From Rhodocollybia butyracea (Eukaryota; Basidiomycota; Agaricomycetes; Agaricales; Omphalotaceae), in the NCBI GenBank assembly GCA_015501585.1, contig JADNRY010000025.1:310001-374000 (forward strand): a stretch of 64,000 bases of DNA, given 5' to 3'. The notes beneath the pieces are model-generated. The model had not been told where the DNA came from. It saw nothing but the letters and a program-made list of their open reading frames with translations, and did not search any database. Shown here in pieces: positions 35,285 to 46,106 of this stretch (the first letter of the stretch is position 1; each line of letters starts with the position of its first letter). Position numbers and translations under genes: made by a program.

Positions 35285-38200
35285 ATGGATGTGAGTGAGC
35301 AAAGGATTCATTTTCCTGTCTCAACTAATCAATTCGTTCGCAGTTCCAGTCTCTTTGTGATTTTTCTCGGGAGCTCGATGTCTCATTGCTGGATAGAGTT
35401 GTTGTAGCATTCTACACTGGAGCAGGTCCGGAGGTGAGTACTGTACAATGTCGATTATGAACTCTTATCTGATGAAGCAGCACAGCAACAAGCAGCTCAA
35501 ACTGCGCTGACACAATTCCAAGAACACTCAGATTCATGGACGAAAGTACCTACTATCTTAGAAAAGTCTACCTTCCCTCAAACGAAGGTATGAGTCTCTC
35601 GTTGAATCCCTGTACAAAAGGGTCTAATATCTGTCAAGTACATCGGTCTTCAGATCCTCGAAAAGCTTATCTCAACACGATGGAAATCCCTCCCAGATGC
35701 CCAACGTCAAGGCATGTTATATACTAAGATATTTTCAAGAATCTCAAATCGTTCTACTTAGGCGTCAGGAACTTCCTTGTCACAGTAACCATTGAGGTTG
35801 CCTCCGACGAAGTAACGGCTCGTAAAGAAAAGGTGTATCTCAACAAGTTGAACATAGCGATGGTCCAGGTAAGACCAGGTAACCCAAAAGCGTCTGCAGC
35901 TCTTTATTTCTCCAAAACATAGGTCCTTAAACAAGAATGGCCGCATAACTGGCCTACATTCATTTCGGAGCTAGTTGAATCCTCGAAAACATCGCTCCCC
36001 CTCTGCGAGAACAATATGCTTCTACTCCGGCTGCTTTCAGAGGAAATCTTCGATTTCTCTGCCGAACAAATGACTCTGGCCAAAGCCCGGGAGTTGAAAT
36101 TGCAACTTTCAAATGAGCTAAGTCAGATCTTCCAGCTCTGTTTGGAGGTTTTGAAAGAGGCTAGCAAAGTCAGCTTGCTGAGGGCGACACTTGAGACATT
36201 AGGGAGATTCCTTAACTGGATTCCCTTGGGCTATATCTTTGAAACAGAACTATTACAACTCTTTGTCAGTCGCGTACGTCCCTATCTTTCTGTGTCTGTC
36301 CATTGCTCTTTAAAAAGAATTACACTAGTTCCTTGAAGCGGCTGAGTATCGTAATCTCACTCTCAAATGCGCGGCGGAAATCGCCAGCCTCCCTCGATCG
36401 GAAGCAGCCACATATGATCCTACCTTCAAGGCATTCTTTACCAGCGTAATGACTACTATCAACAAACTGATCCCACCGAGTACCGATATCGCCTCAGCGT
36501 ACTCTAATGCAGCCGATGCAGGTCAAGAATTGGTTGTGGCTCTGGCGATGTTTCTGGCGAACTTTTTCTCGAAGCATCTAGAAATCATGGAAGGAGGTAC
36601 GTATGTATCTTTTATTTTTGGGGCTCAATTAAATTCTTTTGCCCTTCAGAAGCAGACCGGGAGGCACTTTTAAACGCTCACTTTTATCTGATCAAAATAT
36701 CTCAAGTCGATGAAAGAGAGGTATGGAAAATCTGCCTCGAATATTGGCTAGTGCTTCTAGTGGGACTGTATGAAGAGGTTTCTCGGATCCCCATTGGCAC
36801 CGATTTCACAGGATTGAAGCTGAGAAAGGATATCTACAAGGATATTCTCAGCAACTTGAGACTCGTCGCTGTAGGAAAGATGGTTAAACCCGAAGAGGTA
36901 ATGAACTCATGTTCATTTTGAAACGTATATCCCTAATTTTCTGTCTTCTAGGTCCTCGTTGTGGAAAACGAAGAAGGCGAAGTCGTGCGAGAGCACATGC
37001 AAGAGACTGATACTATCGTGTTGTACAAGATGATGAGGGAGTTGATGTTGTACCTCACACACCTCGATGTTGTCGACACTGAAACAATCATGTCGCAAAA
37101 GATGGAAGCTCAGATTGATGGGAGCGAATGGAGCTGGCAGAACTTGAATCAGCTCTGTTGGGCGATTGGGAGCATATCAGGAGCGATGGGTGGGTGCTTT
37201 GTTTTGTTGCAAGACAGATTGATACTAATCTGTTTACCATGTACAGACGAAGATACGGAGAAACGTTTCCTTGTGCTCGTCATCCGAGAGCTACTAGGAC
37301 TCGTAGAGCAAAAACGAGGCAAGGACAACAAAGCGATTATCGCCTCCAACATCATGTATATCGTCGGCCAGTACCCTCGTTTTCTCAAAGCCCACTGGCG
37401 GTTCCTCAAAACCGTGGTTAATAAACTCTTCGAATTCATGCATGAGACTCATGAAGGTAATTCGTTCTCTAGTTATATCATATATCAAGCTAATCAACTT
37501 GTTATAGGCGTTCAAGACATGGCCTGCGACACGTACATGAAAATTACTAAAAAATGCGCAAGACAATTCGTTGTCCGACAGTCTGATGAGAAAGAGCCCT
37601 TCATAGACGACATCTTAAGGACCATCAATCGGATTACTGTCGATTTGGCGCCTCAACAGGTAGTGAATTTCGATATTCGGTGTCATTTAATGCTGAGAAT
37701 CGCTTTTCAACAGGTTCACACTTTCTATGAAGCGACAGGAGTGATCATCGCCGAGGCAGTGAACAAGTCTCAGCAAGAAAAGCTGATCGCTGCTCTCATG
37801 GAAATGCCCAATAGCGCCGTCAGTTTTTATTTGCGTTCGCGATGTTTGAAGACATTGCTTACCTTTCTACTAGTGGGATGCCCTTATGATGCAAGCCGCA
37901 ACAAATCCTACACTTCTCCACAACCCCGACAGCGTTAAGCTGCTTTCAAACGTCCTCAAAACAAATGTCTCTGCATGCATCTCGATCGGCGGAGAAGCAT
38001 ACACACCCCAGATAGCTCGGATATTCACGGACATGTTGGGGTTGTATAAAGCTATCAGTGGAATGATTAGTGAGGTCATCGCGAAGGAAGGTGGGACAAT
38101 CAAGATCGCTACTCTCATTGGATCTAACATATGCATCTTCTTTTTCATAGGCATAATAATGAGCAAAACCCCAAAAGTTAGACAACTTCGAGCACTGAAG

Positions 38201-39274
38201 AAGGATATCCTCAAGTTGATGCAAACATATATCAATTCGGTTGTTCAAATAGAATTTGTGAACGAAAACTTCGTTCCACCGCTCCTCGACGCAGTTCTGG
38301 GTGACTACCAACAGAATATTGCACCATCGAGGGATGCCGAGGTGCTGAATTTGATGAGCGATGTTGTTAATTGTCTTGGTGTACGTCGTTCCTCTGGCCT
38401 GTCGCCGCATCATACTTAAACCCAGACATATAGTCACTGATAACTCCCCAAGTCCCCCCAATACTGAACGCAGTCCTCGAGCCTACGTTGGAGATGATCA
38501 CTCAGGATCTAACCGAGTATCCTGATCACCGGCTGTACTTTTTCCGTATGCTACGCATGATTATCCTTAATTGCTTCCCAGGTGAGTGACGGCCATCTGA
38601 CCTCACCCGTCGTTTAATTGATGTGCTAACTGCGTGATGCTACAGCACTATTAAGTATCCCTCCCGAGGGATTCAAGCTGGTGATGAACAGCATCATTTG
38701 GGCCATCAAGCATTCCGCCCGAGATCTAGGCGAAACTGGGTTACACAGTAAGTGATTTGCCATCTTCTTACTTCCAGTGTACTGACCCAGCCGTACAGTG
38801 TGCATCGAAATTCTCGAGGCATTCGCCTCCTCCTCCCCTGAAGTTGCACAAGCTTTCTACTCGCAATACTTCCTCACTATCGTCCAAGAAATCTTCTACG
38901 TCATGACCGACTCGGAGCACAAGAGTGGATTTTCTCTACAGGCCCTAGTGCTTTCGAAGATGTTCAAGATTGCGATTGAGGGAAACCTACCGGTCTCGGT
39001 GCTAGATGCGGACCCTGCGAATGCGTCGATCTCGAGTAAGGAGTTCTTCCAAGGGTATTGCGTCAAGTTACTGAGCGGGGCGTTCCCACACGTTCATGGG
39101 TGAGTTCCTTTGATGTTCTTTATATGCGAACTAAATTCTCATTACTGCTGCAGTTCATACATTCAGACGTTAGTTGTGGGTATGAGTGAAAGCTACGACG
39201 AGATCAACCGATTTAAGGGGTTATTAAGAGATTTCTTGATTCAAATGAAAGAGTTTTCGGCGGAGGTGTTATAA
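35285..39274 (+). CDS. crm1: exportin-1 (Crm1/Xpo1), C-terminal tail missing
   Basis: Eighteen exons: 35285..35290, 35344..35433, 35486..35587, 35639..35711, 35762..35868, 35923..36273, 36329..36596, 36650..36897, 36952..37189, 37247..37456, 37508..37659, 37714..37818, 37874..38090, 38151..38380, 38434..38581, 38646..38747, 38799..39099, 39154..39274; 1022 residues, all phases agree. Crm1 exports leucine-rich-NES cargo with RanGTP. Diagnostic blocks: [127 protein letters not shown]. Oddities: the first exon is only 6 nt (Met-Asp); intron 4 has a GC donor (AAG|GCATGT); the leptomycin-reactive Cys of GLCEQKRG is Val here (GLVEQKRG); the protein stops at KEFSAEVL, so the roughly 40-residue acidic C-terminal tail of other Crm1 proteins is absent. 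Confidence 0.92.
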
Positions 39275-41337
39275 TAAAAAAGTATCTGTTCTCGCATCGT
39301 ATTGCTCTTGTATATATTCTTGTACTAGTATAATCCGGTCCTGCTGTGTTATCTTTATTATTGTAATTACGGGAGGATTGCAGGTACTTACATAGAGTAT
39401 TTGGGTATGTCCTCTCAACCTGGGAACGCACAATCTTGCGTCAAGCTAGGGCGTCTTTGCGCGAACCATGGCAACTCACCGATATTTTTCGTACTACTCC
39501 AAAATTCAAATGCGCTAGGATCCAACTTTAGAAAGACATCTAAGTAGCCTGAGCTCACTGCAGTAGCGAGTGATGATTTACCTGCATTTTCTGGTCCCAG
39601 ACTTTGAACCCCCAGGCACTACGCACCTATTCCGAGATAAGTGCTAAAGGCGCTTATTGGAGGATAAGATAGGCAGACGTGAGAATCGGCATCATCGGCA
39701 ACCGCTTATCACTTGCCTTATCACCAACTCTCATCGTCGCGTACGAAATCCAGCCCGTCAAGATTTTTCAGCTCCCACCCACCCACACCCTTTACTACCA
39801 GCGTCTCCAAAGACGTTCCGGATCGGCCCATTTCTCGCGTTGGATACCCACCCGCGCGGGGCCGAGCCCCTGCCAAACCCTTATCCATACTTATTGGTCA
39901 TAACACTCCAGTTGAGATATACTTTGTTTAGTATTTACTATGATTTATTAGTACCGATTCAGACAACTAGCTTATCCATGTTCGTATTCCCATTTCTAGC
40001 CTGTGATCATCGACCCAAACCAAACCAGGTACTGAGTGGCGCTTCGATTTGATCCTGTTGCGTGCGCTTGCTTATTGCACAGCTCAAAATTTCAGGCCCA
40101 CTTTTCACCGATCGGTTAATGGGCTCATGATCAGGGGCCCTCTCCATTGTCCAAGCACTCCTCCGCATACTTATATCCACTTTCCGAACCAGCATCAGCT
40201 GAACTCTGCTGTAGAGCATTCAATGATCCAGCCCAAGTCGAGTCAACCAAGTCAGCTTGGGCTTGTGGGTTAGGTGGATCGAGAGTACAATGATTAGTGA
40301 AAACTTACTCATTGACATATGCAACCCGGAGTCGCAGCGATCGTAGATGTTTGCGTGACAAAGATGGGTCCAAGGCTGTTCAGAGATAATAGGGAATTAA
40401 AGCAGCAAGGCGCATGTCGGTGACTCGCAACTGGGGGAAGGGAAAGGAGGATGATTGAATGAAGCAAATTTTTACCGTTGACTCTGACCGGCAGAGTAGT
40501 TCAAGTTGAATCGGGTCGAGTACAAGCAAGGGGAAATCAAATCAAGGATCGAGTTTATAATATTCTAAAGAAGGTAAAGTGATCAATCGGACTCCGCACG
40601 ACATACTTCAAATTTGTGTAAATGGCTCTCCCACTATTGCTCCAAGCTCCCAGCTTGAGCAAAGTTTATTTTGGGAAGGCAAGGTTATATAGAAGTTGAG
40701 GGACTTGTACACTTCTGAGAAGTGTACAAGTGAAGTGGAAGCCTAAGAATATGTGGCGTTTCGATAGTAAGTTCCTTTCAACGCTGTAACATTTTGTAAA
40801 CTGACCTCACCATGCGAGTGGCCTCCGGTATCTTTTAATAGGTGCTTCCAGAGCGGGGATGATATTAGTGCTACGCACTGTCAAAATTCGTCATAACATT
40901 GTTCCATATCATTCAGACCAATTGGAGTGCTTGGTTGCGATGCCTGTAAGGAGATAATTCTGTTGGAGTGTACCTCACAGACAAAATATATGCATCTGTG
41001 AGTGGTGACAGTAGTGCTATTACTAAGAAGATCCGACAAAGTTGTGTGGCGTTTCATCATATATTTTCCCCGTATGGAATGAAAATACTTGCTTTGACCG
41101 GTATTGGTGTTAGAGGCGATGGAGTGAGCCGAGTCATTTGTACAAGAACAGCTTTGCTCATGTAATTGTTCGTGAGACAAATTGAGCGGGGTCTCAAGTT
41201 TGTTTACGTCGCGATCGGAAGTTTATGATAAACAAAGGAACAAACGTCACATTCCTTCTTTATTTCTCTCATATCCATTGCCGTCGAGCTCACCGTCGAG
41301 CTCATCGTGAATTTCTCTTCGTTTTCTCTCCTGGGCG
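39275..41337. other. intergenic, one strong palindrome, no supported gene
   Basis: Short ORFs only (39657-40052 and 40968-41165 on plus; 41180-40881 on minus), with no coding evidence. It contains the 29-bp palindrome listed separately. The last 150 bp are the promoter of the zinc-finger gene. Confidence 0.35.
40703..40731. repeat. perfect 14-bp inverted repeat, 1-nt centre
   Basis: ACTTGTACACTTCT, then G, then AGAAGTGTACAAGT: perfectly complementary arms with a single central base. It could bind a dimeric protein, form a cruciform, or be a scar of a small element. Confidence 0.8.
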
Positions 41338-43063
41338 ATGATGGCGATGACGGAGCAGCCAAGTAGAACTGATACGTTGCCAGAAATGACGGCCTCTTGG
41401 TCTGGCGACTCGTTATCGAAATGGATGTCTCTTTCTTCTGGTCACATCGAAGAGAACAATTGCATACAAAATAGCTTACCGTTTGAAGCCGACACAAATT
41501 CGAACAACGATGGGTGGTCCAGTCGTCTTGGACCTTTTGGCGGCAAATACGACGATCACGACTCTGACCCGCCGCAGTATCTTCCTGAAACTCATTATGC
41601 TTATGGAAATCCTGCGCTGAGCCCCGCCAGTTATAGCTTTGACTTTTCGGTGGTTTCCTCGGTTCCGTCTCCAATGCCGACAGGAGCAATCTCGCCCGCC
41701 TCACAGTCTACATCGGGTCATTCGTCGAGTAGCCACCATACAGCCCAAACCCAGTTTTGGAATCACTCTGCTCCCGGATCCGGCATTTCCTCTACACTTG
41801 GCTCACCGAGGCCTAGTCCTGCTCCGTATCTTCCCTATGTAACAGACTCACCTTTCATATCTGCGGCTGGCAGCGCACCCTCTCATCTCAATGCTTTGGT
41901 CTCAGAAACCAGTTACCCAGCTACCTACCATGATGAATTACCGACAGTATATGCAAGCTCACCTCCAGGGCAGTACGTTAACATGTCGGATGTCGCCTCC
42001 CTCGGAGATCCCGCTTCTGGTTATACTCTTCCGCCTTCCGATGACCAGATTTTGTCGGCAACTCGGACGGAGAAGTCACGCGGAAAGAAACGTGCTTTCG
42101 AAGATAGCAATGCTGACGAACCTGTTAAGCGATCTCGAGGTCGTCCTCGGCAAAATACTTTCCCAGTCAAAGTCGAGAACCATCCAGTGTCCCTCGCCCA
42201 TCCGGGTTCTTCTAGGATCAAGCGAGTCGACGAAGACGTTACATCCACAAGCTCCGGCGATGATGATGACAGCGATGTCTATATTCCTTCTCGATCTTCG
42301 TCTCCTCCCAGCGGTCGTCGTGTTGACAGACACACGTCGAGTAGCTCGAGTGGGTCAAACCTGAGTAGAAGCCGAAGAAGAACGACCGGGCCAGGGGCAG
42401 CTCTTTCTCTACGCCGAATAGAAGGACTCTCTTCCACTGACACGAAAGGATTCGACCGTTCAGATTCGCTGGGAATCAGTAGCACTGGCAACAAACGTCG
42501 TAACATCGTCCCTGTCCCAAATCTGGTCAAAAAATCCAGAGGTCGCAAGGTTCCCGTTGATGAAGGCGCTGTGGAGAATATTCATGGATCTGCTGGCAAT
42601 CTTTCGACCGCACCCGACTTCAGTTCGTCGAAGTTATATACCATCCCTGGGACTTTCGATTCCACGTATTCTCTGCCCCCACTCGAAGATGGGCAGTACG
42701 AAGGTGATAGCACCGACGAGCGTTCAGCCATCGATACCGAAGGTCAGCCTTCTCACGGACCACATAGTAACGGCGACGCCAAGGTGGTCAGCGGAGGCAT
42801 CAAGAAAGCAACCGGAAACAGGAGATATGTTTGCACCGCGACGGGTTGTGGTAAGTGTTTTGTCAGGGGAGAGCATTTGAAGAGACATGTTAGAAGTTTG
42901 CATACGTGGGACAAACGTGAGTTCTTGCCCGTCAATGATTATTCCGACAATCCTGACGATCTTTTTTTTCGTCCTTTTAGCGCACAAATGTCCTCATCCT
43001 GGATGCAATAAGTCGTTCAGCAGGAGAGACAACCTAGGACAACACGTTCGGGTCCATCTCTGA
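41338..43063 (+). CDS. C2H2 zinc-finger transcription factor with AT-hook
   Basis: Exons 41338..42916 and 42981..43063; 553 residues. The long N-terminal region is Ser/Pro-rich and disordered. An AT-hook-like core KRSRGRPRQ lies near residue 265, with a second basic patch KKSRGRK later. The C-terminus holds two C2H2 fingers: CTATGCGKCFVRGEHLKRHV (C-x4-C-x12-H-x4-H) and CPHPGCNKSFSRRDNLGQHV (C-x4-C-x12-H-x3-H). The intron interrupts the linker (HTWDK|PHKCPHP). Reading through the intron would lose finger 2, so splicing is required. The GEHLKRHV and RRDNLGQHV helices resemble fungal Msn2-type stress regulators, but orthology is not claimed. Nuclear DNA binding is inferred. Confidence 0.85.
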
Positions 43064-43795
43064 TAAACAGTCGCTATTCATACTGCACGTGCTAGATTAC
43101 ATTTCTCTATCGCAACGGCTATATCTTTATTCCTATTCCTCAATCATTGTGATTCGTTCTCGCCCATCTCTATCGCACCTCCGTTTCTCAATCTTGCGTT
43201 CCCTTACCATCGTTTCGCATCGAGTCTCGAATTCACACATCGAACCGTCATCATAGCTTATCCATCACTGAATCTGAACGAACCCCTTCCCAATCTATTT
43301 GTACCAAATGTAATATTGCAACTCAAAAATAACTACATTACTTGTCGGTATGTGGAACTCCCATACCTATCTATAACTTACCATATCGTTTTGTTTCGCT
43401 CCTTAGGAGTCTCATCTGAGTAGAGTATTTGTTATGTAACATTTGAAAGATATCCATATGCACTTGTACCGTTACTGTCTTGTTTTTTGTTCGACGTAAG
43501 GAGTCAAAAAAGTTTTAGCTGCAGTTTAGCTGTGCAGAACAAAATCGGCAATGCCAAAGCAAGATATATCTTCCGCATGTGGACATGAGCTGCGATAATA
43601 AGTTAACAATCAATGTAACCTTTGGGGAGGCCGTCCACAAACACAACGTTTACTCATAAACCGAATTCAAGCGTTCTTCGAACCAACAAATTAGTGAACT
43701 AGTCAAGTTTCTGAATCAGTCTTGGTGGCTGTGCATTGTTTGGTATGTATCAACTTGATCAGTGACTTCATCTGAGCTTATATCCGTACCACAAC
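43064..43795. other. intergenic, no gene seen
   Basis: 3' UTR of the zinc-finger gene and promoter of the fasciclin-like gene; no ORF of note. Confidence 0.4.
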
Positions 43796-44600
43796 ATGCG
43801 GCACCACTTCTCTTTCTTCGCTTTACTTTGCCTCGCTCCATTTTCTTCTGCTGGATCTCTACAGACTCCTCTTAATCCTCCAGAATCCTTCCAAGCCCCG
43901 CAGTTACAGGTTAACAATATGCCTTCGCTCGCCGACCTCCTCACTATTGAATCCTCGGCTTCGATATTCTACTCTTACGCAAGAGAGCTGTCGCTTAGCG
44001 AACTTTTCAGCCAACCTGCTGGGCTGACTGAGGATAATGGAAAGGGTGGTTTAACCTTGTTAGTACCGACTAACAAAGCGGTCATGGCAATGGAAAGAAA
44101 ACCGTGAGTAGTAATGAGATCTTCAACTTCTAAGAAATTTTTTGCTTATCCTGTACGCCACATAGACATCAAGGACCTCCGCCAAAGGACAACGAGGATA
44201 TCTCGATTTCTGAGGAGGAATTCTTTAGGAATTCAAAGGACAACGTTCTAAGATGGGTCCAAGCGCACGTAATCCCTGTAAGTTACCATCTTTTCATCTC
44301 TGTTTACTTCTTCTGCCATCTTTTATTGACCGTCACTGATAACAGACTTCGCCTTTGACTTTCCCCTTACCTTCAACTACATATGATACCCTTCTTGACG
44401 GCAAATCTGTGACATTTTCTTCGGGCAATGTGGATGAAGAGGATTGGAAGAAGGTGACTGTCGAGGGTACACACATATTAGATATGAAGCAGGTGTGTTG
44501 ATTGTCGTTTTCACAAATCTGTCTTTCGGCTAACTGGACAATCGTTTAGGCGTCAAATGGTGTAATGTATATCATCGACGGAACGATTAATACTTATTAA
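43796..44600 (+). CDS. secreted fasciclin (FAS1)-like protein
   Basis: Exons 43796..44103, 44166..44277, 44346..44492, 44550..44600; 205 residues, in phase. Signal peptide MRHHFSFFALLCLAPFSSAG. One FAS1-like domain: SLADLLTIESSASIFYSYAR, GLTLLVPTNKAVMAM (the H1 box equivalent of TvFAPTNxAF), VLRWVQAHVIP, TYDTLLDGKSVTF, THILDMKQASNGVMYIIDG (the H2 box equivalent). FAS1 domains mediate adhesion and occur in secreted and cell-wall proteins of fungi. No GPI signal is seen, so it is probably secreted or wall-associated. Confidence 0.85.
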
Positions 44601-46106
44601 GTGCGAGTGTACGACTTCCTATGTACTAGTAATGCAGTATTTTCTCTCTGGGGCGTCCTCATCGGAAAATGACTTCACTACCGCCAGCTTGCGTCGAGTC
44701 AAATCAGCATATGAACATACTCAGTCAACACGGAGAAGATGCGCACTATATAGTCTCGCACGCCAGAATTCTTGAGAATGAAGAGAGTCCTTCATTCACG
44801 CGCATCATGATGGTTTGGACTGCACCGCGCTATTGCTTGTTAACCACCCTCTTCAGTCACCTGTGGTATTTATTGCGACAGGACAGGACAGGACAGGACA
44901 GGTCGTATGAAGAGTTCGTGGATGCACAAGATTCTGGCGCGTTGAACATATCTACTCCAGCTGATCTCTATCGTTTATATCCTCTTTTGCAGCGAGTGGC
45001 GTTTACGAAACCCAAGCGGCTTTATACAGTATAGAGCAGGGATATCCAACTGTGAATCTAGACCAGGAAATGATTTTTCAGCGGTGAATAATCGGCGAAT
45101 CACATGGGAAAGACCGCGAACGCCACATTGTGGGCTCTCGTTGATATCAAGGTTACCTCTATCTGCCTCTACCACTGTATAAAGCGCGAGTTGGTTCGTT
45201 GAATTTGGCATCTCTCTTCACAGAACTCGAAATTTTTCCACCCTGTAGTCGTGCTTGTGGATGATCCAAGTCGACCTATTTTTATAAACGCCTTTCTCTG
45301 CGGTTCAAATTACATCACCGTGAGTGAATGATTTTTCTTCATTCTCGTGAATTTTTGGCTTGCGAGACTAACATCATACCTCAAGTGCACGATTAATGCG
45401 ATCCTGTCACGGTTCGACAGCATGAACAAGCTTCGTCTGCTGAAGCGCTGAGAGTTAGAACGCATATCCTGCCTCATACGATCTACATCTGTCACTGCCT
45501 TATCCAGAGTACAAGATTTTGGATTCGACATGCCCTCCGACGACGACTCGTTATCCTCTGAATATGTATCCCTGGTCTCTAACATATCTCCTTGTGTTGA
45601 TATCTATCAGTTGTGTTTTCTACAGTCAGAATTTTTTCCGACACGAGCTTCTTATGCATTCCAGTGCATTAATTCCTAAAACTTAAACCCAGTTCTAGAG
45701 GTTGGTGGTGGTAGTGGTGTAACCGACTTAGGAGCAGTCGTTGGAGATCGTTGTTTTCCTCCGTCTTGATTCTGGAGAAAAAAGTTTTGCAGAACGAATA
45801 TACTTCATTTGGTCGGTCAAAGCGACAAATATCATCATTGGCACAATAGCTTGCTATGTGCAAAAAATATTGGGAGGTTTTAAGCCATGTACTCCTCATT
45901 AGGTGCCATCACGGTAGTGTTTACGAGCCAATGGCTGCTGTCTTGCATGGCAATACCGGGAAATATCTGAAGCCTGAGTGGAGAGTGCTGCACGCACAAC
46001 GAAAGTTAGTGTATAAGTTCCCTGTTCAAAATAAACTGAATATACTTGAAAGTTTATCACTAGGTAGAATCGAATGGGACCGAAACAACTATCGTTTACA
46101 ATTTGT
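44601..46106. other. intergenic, weak ORFs only
   Basis: A minus-strand ORF from 45585 (MLETRDTYSEDNESSSEGMS) and another from 45899 could be pieces of a small gene, but no splice chain or domain supports one. A pentanucleotide repeat is listed separately. Confidence 0.3.
44877..44902 (+). repeat. GGACA pentanucleotide microsatellite
   Basis: About five tandem GGACA units. Confidence 0.9.

Noticed and set aside
37508..37659. Cys in VQDMACDTY as the leptomycin target of Crm1
   Set aside because: The reactive cysteine of human and fission yeast Crm1 lies upstream, in [13 protein letters not shown]; the corresponding residue here is Val.
44669..45034. Plus-strand ORF downstream of the fasciclin gene
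   Set aside because: It contains the GGACA microsatellite and no recognisable domain; composition is not coding-like.
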